The notes beneath the pieces are model-generated. The model did no database searches. It was not told the DNA's origin and saw only the letters and a list, made by a program, of their open reading frames with translations. Below, piece by piece: positions 36,605-45,179 of a DNA stretch of 64,000 nt. Location: NCBI GenBank assembly GCA_964605235.1, contig CAZSBB010000001.1, forward strand, positions 186,001-250,000, given 5' to 3'. This DNA comes from CAZSBB01 sp964605235. Its GTDB lineage: Bacteria > Planctomycetota > Phycisphaerae > Phycisphaerales > Phycisphaeraceae. Every line of letters starts with the position of its first letter. Within the stretch, counting starts at the first letter, position 1. Made by a program: the position numbers and the translations under genes.

Positions 36605-36701
36605 GATGCCTTCACGCGCCGCCTACGCTCCTTTCCCCCCCACGCAGAATCGCGGATAATCCCTCCGGCTCGCCACTGCATTTCCGGAAGGGTCTTGTCT
36701 T

Positions 36702-37877
36702 ATGCCGCTGCGAAAAGTCATTCTGCGCGTGATGTTGGCTTCGCTGGCGATCGCCGCCATCACCGGCGCCGGCGCGATCGTGATGGGGAGCTACGACACC
36801 ATCTGGCGCGTGGTGGGCACCGCCTTCGCCACCGCCGTCGCGGCAGCGCTAATGCTCGCCCCCTCAGGCTGGATCGATCGCAACGAAAGTCGTCCGGCAG
36901 GTCTGGCGGCACTGGCGCTGATCCTGCTGGAGTGGGTGTTGATTGTCATGTTGACCTGGGAGCTGGAGGAACTGCTGTCGCTGGGCGATGAGGCTCTGGG
37001 CTTCACCGCACTGACCCTGCCGGTGTCCGGCGTGGGTGCGGTGATCGCGCTGCGACTGCTGATGCAACCCGTGGGACGCTGGGCCGGTCGCGTGCTGTTG
37101 CTGGTTGCCGGGGTGATGGAAATGCTGTTTCTGCTGGCGTGCTGGTTGCCCGGTCGCACCTGGGAGCACGACGAATGGTGGGGCACCGGCTGGATCGTGG
37201 GCGGTTACGGCTTGTGCGCCAGTCTGACACTGGTGGGATTGGGAACCACGCCGCCGCGCTGGTGGCGCTGGCTGGGGTTGGCGGCCGGAGCGATCGCAGC
37301 GGCGATGGCGATCACCCACATCTGGACCGAAGCCGGCGACGCCAAAGCCTTGTTCACCGGGCTGACCGCTGCCGCGGTGGTGACGGCGCACGCCAATGTG
37401 TTTCTGTTCGTGCCGTTGACGTCTGGGCAACGCTGGCTGCGCATCGGCACTTTTGCCGCCACCATTGCCGGCGCCATTCTGCTGACCTTGGCGGTGGGGC
37501 TGCGGCATGGCGCGGACGACCTGCAGGAAGACTGCGCCCGCCTCGCCGGCGCCGCTTTGCTGGTGGCGGCGTGTGAATCTCTGGCGCTGGTGGTGCTGGC
37601 GCGCTTCAACCGGGGCATCGATCACGAGCCGCGCTTCCACAAAGAGTTGTCGGCCATCAATCTGATCTGCCCCCGCTGCCGACGTAAGCAAAACATCAAC
37701 CTCGGCGGCGCGGCTTGTCAGTTCTGCCACCTGCGCATCAACATTCATATCGAAGAGCCGCGCTGTCGCAAATGTGGTTACATGCTGGTGGACCTGACCA
37801 GCCCCAACTGCCCCGAGTGCGGCACGCCGATCGCCCAGGACGGCGCGCCGGACCCGGAAGTCAGCGTGCTGGCGTGA
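36702..37877 (+). CDS. Multi-TM membrane protein with C-terminal zinc ribbons
   Basis: 391 residues; GGAAGGG precedes the ATG. About nine hydrophobic helices fill residues 1-300, with no transporter signature I recognise. The C-terminal ~75 residues are cytoplasmic or periplasmic zinc-ribbon-like: LICPRCRR...CQFCH and then CRKCGYMLVDLTSPNCPECG, i.e. two pairs of C-x2-C knuckles. The gene is bracketed by family D repeats, two units upstream and three starting 10 bp after the stop. This bracketing suggests a repeat-rich insertion hotspot. Function unknown. Confidence 0.72.
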   Translation: MPLRKVILRVMLASLAIAAITGAGAIVMGSYDTIWRVVGTAFATAVAAALMLAPSGWIDRNESRPAGLAALALILLEWVLIVMLTWELEELLSLGDEALGFTALTLPVSGVGAVIALRLLMQPVGRWAGRVLLLVAGVMEMLFLLACWLPGRTWEHDEWWGTGWIVGGYGLCASLTLVGLGTTPPRWWRWLGLAAGAIAAAMAITHIWTEAGDAKALFTGLTAAAVVTAHANVFLFVPLTSGQRWLRIGTFAATIAGAILLTLAVGLRHGADDLQEDCARLAGAALLVAACESLALVVLARFNRGIDHEPRFHKELSAINLICPRCRRKQNINLGGAACQFCHLRINIHIEEPRCRKCGYMLVDLTSPNCPECGTPIAQDGAPDPEVSVLA

Positions 37878-37886
37878 GCCGGCTTG

Positions 37887-38417
37887 ACGAGCCGGAAGCG
37901 TGAGCGCCGGGCGACGCGCCGGGCGTCGTTTCATTCCACTGACTCGCCAACAGCGCCCGGACGCCAGGAAGCCAAACCACCACGCGCGAGGGGTGGTCCT
38001 CGTGTTCATGCGCCAGGCAGCGCCCTGCCCCTCGCTGACGCTTCGGGCTCGTTGGGCGTCCTGGCTTGACGAGCCGGAAGCGTGAGCGACGGGCGACGCG
38101 CCGGGCGTCGTTTCATTCCTCTGACTCGCCAACAGCGCCCGGACGCCAGGAAGCCAAACCACCACACGCGAGGGTGGTCGTCGTGTTCATGCGCCAGGCA
38201 GCGCGCTGCCCCTCGCTCACGCTTCGGGCTCGTTGGGCGTCCTGGCTTGACGAGCCGGAAGCGTGAGCGACGGGCTACACGCCGGGCGTCGTTTCTTTCC
38301 ACGGACTCGCCAACAGCGCCCCGGACGCCAGGAAGCCAAACCACCACGCGCGAGGGGTGGTCGTCGTGTTCGAGCGTCACGCAGCGCCCAGTCCCTTGCT
38401 GACGCTTCGGGCTCGTT
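37887..38417. repeat. Family D element, three tandem copies (182-bp period)
   Basis: Units begin at 37887, 38069 and 38250 and are nearly identical to those at 36256-36604. The last ends with GGGCTCGTT at 38417. Together with the upstream pair, five direct copies lie within 2.2 kb. The 613-bp gap up to crcB contains no gene apart from these. Confidence 0.92.
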
Positions 38418-38490
38418 CATTGCAGGTCATGCGGTTTTGTGGCCATCATTTTCCGCACGCACTGGGCCACAATCGCTAATCTTTACCGCC

Positions 38491-38892
38491 ATGTTCCGCT
38501 TGCTGCTCATCTTCCTCGGCGGGGGTTGCGGCGCTCTGCTGCGTCACGGTCTGGGCACGCTGGTGCATCGGCTGACCCCGGTGGCCGCGCCCGGCGCACC
38601 GGCGCACATCGGCTTTCCGCTGGGCACGCTGACGGTCAACCTCTGCGGCTGCCTGCTCATCGGCATCCTCGCAACCCGGCTGACCCTCGACGCCGGCTGG
38701 CGCGAGGAATACCGCCTGGCGCTGGTGATCGGCGTGCTGGGGGGCTTTACCACCTTCTCCAGCTTCGGGTGGGAAACCATCCAACTGCTGCAGGCGCAGC
38801 GCTGGCCGGCGGCATTGCTGTACGTCGGATGCAGCACCGTGCTGGGACTCGCCGCCGCCTGGCTGGGGCATCTGGCGGCGCTCAGGTGGTGA
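38491..38892 (+). CDS. crcB: Fluoride channel/exporter (Fluc, CrcB)
   Basis: 133 residues with four TM helices. Signatures: FLGGGCGALLRHG, FPLGTLTVNLCGCLLIGIL and GVLGGFTTFSSFGWE, the last containing the family's pore-lining Phe/Thr/Ser. Fluc channels work as dual-topology dimers and remove fluoride from the cytoplasm. I looked for a fluoride riboswitch in the 73 bp between the repeats and the ATG and found none. It is convergent with the phyH-like gene; a family A hairpin lies between them. Confidence 0.94.
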   Translation: MFRLLLIFLGGGCGALLRHGLGTLVHRLTPVAAPGAPAHIGFPLGTLTVNLCGCLLIGILATRLTLDAGWREEYRLALVIGVLGGFTTFSSFGWETIQLLQAQRWPAALLYVGCSTVLGLAAAWLGHLAALRW

Positions 38893-38920
38893 ACAGCGCC
38901 GCTTCCGCGCTATAGCGCCA

Positions 38921-38954
38921 TTTAGCCCCGGGTCAATGACCCGGGGCTAAGTGA
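38921..38954. repeat. Family A hairpin between convergent genes
   Basis: TTTAGCCCCGGGTCAATGACCCGGGGCTAAGTG is a near-perfect palindrome between crcB and the phyH-like gene stop (38963). Position suggests a bidirectional terminator. Confidence 0.8.
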
Positions 38955-38962
38955 AACGCATG

Positions 38963-39799
38963 TCACGCCAGCACGGCCGCGCCGCCCACGCCGGCGTTGT
39001 GCACCGCCGGGCCCGCATTACTCAGCAATTCATCGCCCGGGCGACGTTCGCGTTGTCCCCACACCAGCAGGCCCGGCCGACCCATGCTCTGCCCACCGGT
39101 CTGCCGATTGTGTGGATGCTTGTAGCCCACGCGCACCAGCCGGCGGTTGGCGTGCGTCTGGTTGATGTGCGAGCCGTGAATGGTGTGGATGTTGAAGCAC
39201 ACCACGTCGCCGGCTTTCGCGGGCACCGCCACGGTCTCCGCCAGGCTGTACTGGTCGGTGGGCAGATGCGGCGTGCAGGGCGTATCGCCATCGCGGGTGA
39301 TGTGTTCGAGCGCGCCCTGTTTGTGCGAGCCGGCGAGGAAACGGATTTCGCCGTTCTCGTGGCAGGTGTCATCCAGGTGCACCAGCACATCCACATAGCG
39401 TCCATCGTCATGCTGATAGAACGCCCAGTCCTGGTGCATGGGAAAGGGATGCCCCGCTTCCGGGGGTTTGACGTGCATGGTGGAGTGATGCAGTTCCGCG
39501 CAGCCGCCCAGCAGATCGCCCATCGCTGCGCACAGCTTGGGATGCGTGACCGCCAGCATCCAGGCGCGGGTGTAGTAGTGCAGATCGTGCATGGCGACCA
39601 GCTCGCTTTTCTTCTCGGTCGCGGCATCCATGTACTTGCGCCGCCACGGACCCGACCACCCGGAGCTGCGATGCGCCCAGGTGGCGATCATCCAGTCCAG
39701 GTCGTCCGCCAACTGCTGCAGCAGCGTGGGCTCGAAGACGTTGGGGATGTGCAGATAGCCTTGTTCGTGGAAGAAATCGATCTGCTGGCGGGAAAGCAT
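38963..39799 (-). CDS. Phytanoyl-CoA dioxygenase (PhyH)-family Fe(II)/2-oxoglutarate oxygenase
   Basis: 278 residues from ATG 39799, GGAG about 7 nt upstream. It begins MLSRQQIDFFHEQGYLHIPNVF, the usual PhyH start. The iron-binding H-x-D lies in PMHQDWAFYQ and the distal His in FNIHTIHGSHIN, with a downstream Arg (RRLVRVGY) for 2-oxoglutarate. Many planctomycete members act on unknown small molecules. Orphan gene without an operon partner. Substrate not inferable. Confidence 0.88.
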   Translation of the reverse strand: MLSRQQIDFFHEQGYLHIPNVFEPTLLQQLADDLDWMIATWAHRSSGWSGPWRRKYMDAATEKKSELVAMHDLHYYTRAWMLAVTHPKLCAAMGDLLGGCAELHHSTMHVKPPEAGHPFPMHQDWAFYQHDDGRYVDVLVHLDDTCHENGEIRFLAGSHKQGALEHITRDGDTPCTPHLPTDQYSLAETVAVPAKAGDVVCFNIHTIHGSHINQTHANRRLVRVGYKHPHNRQTGGQSMGRPGLLVWGQRERRPGDELLSNAGPAVHNAGVGGAAVLA

Positions 39800-39940
39800 G
39801 GCGGGGCTCCGCAAAAGGATGGACCGGCAACGGCCGCAGCTGCGCCGGTGGGATCAACCGTGCAGGCAGCGGTGCATTGTCCAAACCCGGCGCGGCGCTG
39901 TCGAGGGAAAAACCCGCCAGACGATGGTAACGATTCAACA

Positions 39941-42064
39941 TTATGGCGCGGGGCGCAGGGACACCGGGAAGGTCCAGGGCGCAAAATCCCGTCCCGCCAC
40001 GTTGAGCGTCACCACCACCTTCAGGCCGGCGGTCGTCAGTTGTTTTTCCGTGACGCCCTCGGGCAGGGTGGCGGCGAAGGTGAGTTTTCCGGCGCTCAGG
40101 TCCAGTTCCTGCTTCGCCAGCGTCCAGTTGCAATCCTCCGCGCGTTCGACACGCAGCTGGGTCTGCGGCGGCAGCCTGGTCAGGTCGAGCAGGTTGCGGT
40201 CGAGGGTGATCTGGCCGTCGGCATAGACGCCGGTGAGGTCGACGCGGTTGTAGGAGGGCGCCTTGAGGTCGTGATAGATCATGCGCACCTGGGCGAACAG
40301 CGCGGGGTCGACCGCCGCGTGCATCACTTCGTCCTGAAACAGGCCCTGCGAATTCTTGTTGAGCTGATAGTGGTCGAGCACCTGGCCCTGCAGGTCTTTG
40401 ACGGTCAGGTCCAGCGTGTCGCCGTCGATGGCGACGACGCAGTAGTGGAAGCTCTCATAGCTGTGGGCGACGATGGGGCTCATGGTCGAGGGCGTGCCGT
40501 TGCCGCCGCCCCCGCCGCCGGTGACGACGTTGAGCAGCGGTTTGCGTCCGGCGACGCCGATGGGCAGTTGCCGCGAATATTTGTGGTAATGCCCGTTGAA
40601 GATGAGGTCGGGACTGGCCTGCTCCAGCAGCGGCCGAAAGTTGCTCTGCCCCATCAGAGTGTCGCCGTTGGCGGTGTGGAACAGGCTGTGGTGCATGGTG
40701 ACGACCTGCCACCGGCTGGTGGAGTTGGCCAGTTGATCCTCCAGCCACGCCAGTTGCTTGACCCCGCTGGTCACGCCCATGTAGTAGTTCGAGTCGAGCA
40801 CGAACACCTGCAGGTTGGCGAAGGTGAACGTCTGCCACGGCTGCTTTTCCCGGCCGAACAGAATGGGGAAGTACGCCCCGCCGTCGTGGTTGCCGCGCGC
40901 CACCCAGATCGGCGCCCGCGACAAATACGGCCGACCGGGATCGAACATCTGAATCTTCCATTCGTCCCAGCGCTGCCCCTGCTCCACGCAATCGCCCACG
41001 TGCAGCACGAAATCCGGCTTCTCGGCGGCCATGTGGTGCGCCAGTTCCTGATGCGCCTCCCACCCGCCCTGGGTGTCGCCGAACACGATGAAGCGGATCG
41101 GCCCCGGCTCACTGCGCGCGGTATGAAACGCGCCGGTCGCGGTGTGATCGGCGGTGCGCGCTTCATATTCATACAGCGTGTAGGGCTTGAGCTGGTTGAG
41201 CTTGACCTGCTGGCGGTAGGCGTCGCGGTCGACCATCACCGTCTGCTCGGCGGTCGCGGTGAAGGTTTCCCCCCCGCCGGTGACGGTGACCTGCCCCGCC
41301 GGCGAACCGCTGCGGCTGACCCAGATGATCGACGCCTCGGTGGGGCTGACCAGCGTGACAAACGGGGCGATGTAAAAGTGCGGGTCGGCGTGCTCGGCGG
41401 CGCGGCATTCAAGCAGGTAATTCTTCGCGTTCTCGGCAAAGGCGCCGTTCTCGCCCAGCGCCAAAGCACGCTCGTACAGTTCGGTCGCCTCGTGGTACCG
41501 CTGCTGCCCCTGGCGCACCATGCCCGCTTTCACATATGCCGACTGCTGATGCGCGGAGGAAACCCCCGGCACCGCCGCCGCGATCTTGAACGCCGCCACC
41601 GCATCATCCGGGCGGCCGAGCTTGCCATAGGCGAAGCCGCGCCGCAGGTGCAGCTCGTTGAGCGTCGGCGCTTCCACATCCGCCAGTTGCACCGCCTGGT
41701 CATACACCGCCAGCGCCTGGTCGAGCCGCTGACTGAGGTGATAGCACTGGCCCTGGCCCATCAGGCTCGATGCCTTGAGTTCATTGGTCGCCAGCGGATG
41801 GGCGATGACCTGGGCGAACGTGGCGATGGCGGGGTCGTGCTTGTACTGCCGCAGCCGCGCCATGGCGAGCTGGTAGAGCAGGTCCAGTTGCAGTTGGCCG
41901 GTGGCATTGGGCAGCAGTTTTTCCGCGCGTTGCTCGGCGTCGGCGAAGCGGTTGCCGCGCATGAGCTTGTTGACCTGTTCCAGATCGTCAGCGTGGACGA
42001 GAGCGCCCAGCAGCAGGCCCAGGCACAGCAGAACGCACCCACCGCGGCGAAAACACAACCTCAT
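39941..42064 (-). CDS. Secreted TPR plus purple-acid-phosphatase-type metallophosphatase
   Basis: 707 residues from ATG 42064 with a signal peptide (LLCLGLLLGALVHA). Domains in order: TPR-like helices (about 20-215; AVYDQAVQLAD, EATELYERALALGENG), a fibronectin-III-like domain typical of the N-terminus of purple acid phosphatases (TLVSPTEASIIWVSRSG, LKPYTLYEYEA), and a calcineurin-like metallophosphatase. Metal ligands are visible in order: VFGDTQGG, HVGDCVEQG, RGNHDGG, TMHHSLFH and NGHYHKYSR. A further beta-rich C-terminal domain follows. Predicted periplasmic or surface phosphatase. The TPR fusion is unusual. A Gly-rich segment (GGGGGGNG) is present near residue 523. Confidence 0.88.
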   Translation of the reverse strand: MRLCFRRGGCVLLCLGLLLGALVHADDLEQVNKLMRGNRFADAEQRAEKLLPNATGQLQLDLLYQLAMARLRQYKHDPAIATFAQVIAHPLATNELKASSLMGQGQCYHLSQRLDQALAVYDQAVQLADVEAPTLNELHLRRGFAYGKLGRPDDAVAAFKIAAAVPGVSSAHQQSAYVKAGMVRQGQQRYHEATELYERALALGENGAFAENAKNYLLECRAAEHADPHFYIAPFVTLVSPTEASIIWVSRSGSPAGQVTVTGGGETFTATAEQTVMVDRDAYRQQVKLNQLKPYTLYEYEARTADHTATGAFHTARSEPGPIRFIVFGDTQGGWEAHQELAHHMAAEKPDFVLHVGDCVEQGQRWDEWKIQMFDPGRPYLSRAPIWVARGNHDGGAYFPILFGREKQPWQTFTFANLQVFVLDSNYYMGVTSGVKQLAWLEDQLANSTSRWQVVTMHHSLFHTANGDTLMGQSNFRPLLEQASPDLIFNGHYHKYSRQLPIGVAGRKPLLNVVTGGGGGGNGTPSTMSPIVAHSYESFHYCVVAIDGDTLDLTVKDLQGQVLDHYQLNKNSQGLFQDEVMHAAVDPALFAQVRMIYHDLKAPSYNRVDLTGVYADGQITLDRNLLDLTRLPPQTQLRVERAEDCNWTLAKQELDLSAGKLTFAATLPEGVTEKQLTTAGLKVVVTLNVAGRDFAPWTFPVSLRPAP

Positions 42065-42156
42065 GACAAAACTCCACGGCGCGGCCGCGCCGACTGAAAC
42101 CGAACCCACTCACAGCGAAATCACCACCCTGAATGCCTGACCCGTGTCCGCTTTGT

Positions 42157-43047
42157 TCACCAGCGAATGAAGACGCTGGTGTTTTGCGTGTTGATGGTGA
42201 CGGTCAGGTTGTCCTGATCCCGCCACTCGCCGTGCCCGTCCGCAAAGGCGACGTTGCCACCCTCGGCATGCGAATTGGCGGGACGGGGATTGGTGATGCC
42301 GTTGAGCAACCACACCCGGCCATACGCATTGCTGCCCATCGGCTCGACGACCGTCGGCTGTCTCGAGGGCTGGTCCACGTAGATCGCGCCGTAGTCACCA
42401 TCGCCGTTGGGGGCATAGCTGCCCATGGTGCGGCCGGCGAATTCGATGTTGGGGATGAAGGAGCGCAGCGCGGGATTGGCCTGGGTGGATGCGTTGCGCA
42501 GGAAGCGTCCGTGGAATACGCGGTTGGGGAAAGACGTGTTCTTGCCGTAGCCGACGCCGCCCACGATGTAGTAGGTCGCGCCATAGCCGCCGGCTTCCTG
42601 ATAGCCGGTGACGGTGTGGATGACCTTGTCATAGTTGGGGCAGCGCAGGGTCTTGGCGGTGTTGCGGAAGTAGCCCGCCAGCGGTGAGCCGTTGCCCGCC
42701 CAGGTCAGGCTGGGGGTGTAAACAAGGGTGCCCGGCGGGTTCCACATGAAGGCCGTGGGCATGCCGCTGGCGTCGCTGTTGGGCCCGGCGGCGGTGGGCA
42801 GCCAGCCCTGATGGTCGGTCGAGTAGACCAGTTGCATCTGGGTGATGCCCCGGGTGATTGAACTGCATTGTGTCCGCATCGCCTGCTCGCGGGCGGCGCC
42901 CAGCGCGGGCAGCAGAATCGAAATCAGCAGCGAGATAATGCTGATCACCACCAGCAGTTCGATGAGGGTGAAGGCACGCAAACCCGGCGTCGCACCCGAC
43001 AGTGGCAGCGGCGGGCAGGTGTGAAAGGTACGGGCAGATCGGGGCAT
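42157..43047 (-). CDS. Type II-like pseudopilin (planctomycete prepilin family)
   Basis: 296 residues. After a 24-residue leader comes LRAFTLIELLVVISIISLLISILLPAL, the N-terminal methylation/cleavage motif; the residue before Phe is Ala and not the usual Gly. The C-terminus contains SHAEGGNVAFADGHGEW, the His-x9-Asp-Gly-type motif common in planctomycete DUF1559-like pseudopilins. These proteins occur in large numbers in this phylum; their role (adhesion, polymer uptake) is uncertain. No secretion-machinery genes lie nearby. Confidence 0.92.
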   Translation of the reverse strand: MPRSARTFHTCPPLPLSGATPGLRAFTLIELLVVISIISLLISILLPALGAAREQAMRTQCSSITRGITQMQLVYSTDHQGWLPTAAGPNSDASGMPTAFMWNPPGTLVYTPSLTWAGNGSPLAGYFRNTAKTLRCPNYDKVIHTVTGYQEAGGYGATYYIVGGVGYGKNTSFPNRVFHGRFLRNASTQANPALRSFIPNIEFAGRTMGSYAPNGDGDYGAIYVDQPSRQPTVVEPMGSNAYGRVWLLNGITNPRPANSHAEGGNVAFADGHGEWRDQDNLTVTINTQNTSVFIRW

Positions 43048-43253
43048 TTCGGTTCTCCCACGTGTGCATGTCGCCGTCGAGCAGCTTGCATCACAGGCGG
43101 CATTCTACCATGCTAAAGCGGGTTAGCAACGGCATTATCGTTGGATTTCAATGAGCCCGGGCGAGTTGGGCTGCGGCGGCGACCGGCCCCGCGACGGCGG
43201 CGCGCGGGGGCGATTCTGGTACATTGACCCGCTTGAAACGTAAGGATTCGCGC

Positions 43254-45005
43254 ATGCTGAACCGACACTCCGTCCTGCCGCGCCGGCCGGACCCCGGCCA
43301 CGACCGACGTTGCCCTGCCTGCCCCGCCCTGACGCTGGCGCTGCTGGCGTGGTTGGGCGCCCTGACCGGCTGTGAAACCCAGCCGCCGCCGCAGCCGCCG
43401 GTGGCGACGCGCGATCTGGCGAGCGCGGAGCAGGCGTATCTGGAATTTCGCGCCAGCCACGAGGGCAAGCCCATCCCCCCACGCCCGGCAGAGCCAGCGC
43501 CCGCCCCCGCACCTGCCGTCGCCCCGGCTACCGTCCCCGCAGCCGCCCCCGCGCCGCAGCCGGTGCAGGTCGCCCGGGTCGAACCCAAGGTTGAGCCCAA
43601 GGTCGAGCCGCAGGTTCAGCCCATTGTTCAGCCCAAAGTGCAACCCCAGCCACAGCCGCAGCCGGCTGCCCAGGTCAAGCCTGCACCCCAGCCGCAGCCC
43701 GCGCCCAGGCCGGTCACCGTGGCGCCCCAACCCAAGGCCGTCGAACCCGCCAAACCCGCCTCCGCTGCTGCGTCGCAACCCAGGCCGACGCCCCAACCCA
43801 AACCCCAACCCAAGCCGCAGCCCAAACCGCAACCCAAAGCCGGCCCGCAATGGCCTCAGCCCGCGCCCCCGCTGGTCACCACCCCCGCCCGCAGCGCCCC
43901 GAGCTTGAGCGCTTCGGATGCGGTGATGCAGGAACGCAGCACGGTCAACACGCCGCGTCAGGGGCTGGAAGGGCGACAGGCCCGCGCGATTGCCCAGCAA
44001 CTGGTCGCGCCCAAACGTGCCGCCGGCTTCACCGGCGCGGACGGGGTCACCCGGTTGATGCTCGCCGCCGATCCTTATGCCGCGCTGCGCACCGTTCGTG
44101 AAGCTGATCAGCAGCCCCTGCCGGTGGTCGCCGAGGCGCTGCGTCAACTGGCGCAGGCGGCGGTGCTCGACAGCCTGCCGGTGCTGGAAAAACTCGTCGA
44201 CAGCAGCGGCGCCGATGCCGTGCGCCTGCTCGCCGCCGACGCTTTGCTCCAGGCGTTTCCCAACAACGCGCCCAGGTGGTCCCGCGCCTGGCTGAGCAAT
44301 CGCAGCCATGCCCCGGCGCTGCGGTACGCCCTGGCGCAGCGTTTCCTCGCTCATGGGCTCGCCAGTGAATACGCCAACGCGATCAATACGCTGACGCTCG
44401 ACCCGACCGGCAGCGCCCTGTTTGCCGCCCGCCGGGAAATCCTCGCCGCCGGCCGACCCGCCATCGCCCCGCTGGTGCAAGCCACCGTGCGCCTGCGCGG
44501 CCGACCGGGCAGCGTGGTCGCCCGCCGCCTGTTCCGTTGGATCGAAAACAGCGGCGGCGCGCAGGAAGCCCTCCAGGACGCCCTGGCCGACGGCGGCAAC
44601 AGCTTCGCGCTGACGCTGCTGGTCGAACGCTTCGGCAGTGCCGCCATCCCCGCGCTGCAGGACGCCCGCAGCCAGGCGAGCAGCGCCCTGCAAAACGCCA
44701 TCGATCAGGCGATCGCCCGCGCCGGTCAACCGGATCCCAACCAACTGCCCGCCGGCTCCGAGAAGCTCTATCTGCTGCGCTACGAACTCGCCGGCCAAAC
44801 CGTACGCCTGCTCACCACCCACGCCCTGCTGTCCGGGCAGCCGCTGACCGACACCCTCACCTTCCGTGACGGGCAGGGCAGCCTCACCCAGTCAGCCACC
44901 AGCCTGCCCAGCGCCCAGGTGCAGCAGATGCGCGCCTGGTCCGACGGCTTTGGCGAACAACTCACCATCGGCGGCAACCGGGTGGACCTGTTGTCCCTGC
45001 CCTAA
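43254..45005 (+). CDS. Lipoprotein with long Pro/Gln/Lys linker and helical-repeat domain
   Basis: 583 residues from ATG 43254; AAGGA lies 8 nt upstream. A lipobox (LGALTGC) marks it as a lipoprotein; the leader is long (about 40 residues) and Arg-rich. A low-complexity spacer at about 50-205 is rich in Pro, Gln, Val and Lys, with PKPQPKPQP and VEPKVEP repeats. A HEAT-like helical domain follows (VVAEALRQLAQAAVLDSLPVLEKLVDSS; LQDALADGGNSFALTLLVERFG). Such proline spacers can cross the peptidoglycan or periplasm. Divergent from the pseudopilin gene. Function unknown. Confidence 0.72.
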   Translation: MLNRHSVLPRRPDPGHDRRCPACPALTLALLAWLGALTGCETQPPPQPPVATRDLASAEQAYLEFRASHEGKPIPPRPAEPAPAPAPAVAPATVPAAAPAPQPVQVARVEPKVEPKVEPQVQPIVQPKVQPQPQPQPAAQVKPAPQPQPAPRPVTVAPQPKAVEPAKPASAAASQPRPTPQPKPQPKPQPKPQPKAGPQWPQPAPPLVTTPARSAPSLSASDAVMQERSTVNTPRQGLEGRQARAIAQQLVAPKRAAGFTGADGVTRLMLAADPYAALRTVREADQQPLPVVAEALRQLAQAAVLDSLPVLEKLVDSSGADAVRLLAADALLQAFPNNAPRWSRAWLSNRSHAPALRYALAQRFLAHGLASEYANAINTLTLDPTGSALFAARREILAAGRPAIAPLVQATVRLRGRPGSVVARRLFRWIENSGGAQEALQDALADGGNSFALTLLVERFGSAAIPALQDARSQASSALQNAIDQAIARAGQPDPNQLPAGSEKLYLLRYELAGQTVRLLTTHALLSGQPLTDTLTFRDGQGSLTQSATSLPSAQVQQMRAWSDGFGEQLTIGGNRVDLLSLP

Positions 45006-45037
45006 CCCCCGGCCCCCCGGAACAGCCATGCCAGACT

Positions 45038-45151
45038 TACCACAGAGACACAGAGAACACTGAGCCAGCAGTCTGAAAACCGCGGCAACGTGCTGCTTGA
45101 GCAACTTTTCTCCGTGTGGATTTCTCTGTGTACTCTGTGCCTCTGTGGTGA
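45038..45151. repeat. Family C element (CACAGAG inverted ends), copy 2
   Basis: 114 bp. The left end TTACCACAGAGACACAGAGA is mirrored by the right end, which ends TCTCTGTGTACTCTGTGCCT followed by CTGTGGTGAC. It sits in the gap between the lipoprotein gene and rimO. Confidence 0.88.
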
Positions 45152-45179
45152 CAATCTTTTTTGATTTCCCGGAACCGCC

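Noticed and set aside
36241..36610. Short open frames in the family D repeats resembling small proteins
   Set aside because: The same translation recurs in each repeat copy only because the DNA repeats; no ribosome binding site or conserved start.
36256..38417. Possible CRISPR array
   Set aside because: The repeated unit is about 168 bp with inverted ends and constant ~14-bp joins, and a gene lies between the sets; no spacers and no cas genes.
38418..38490. Fluoride riboswitch upstream of crcB
   Set aside because: The short leader contains one GTGGCC/GGCCAC stem but not the conserved pseudoknot sequences of the crcB motif.
38951..42097. A 1,048-codon open frame opposite the PhyH-like and phosphatase genes
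   Set aside because: The minus strand contains complete catalytic motifs for both proteins; the plus frame has none.
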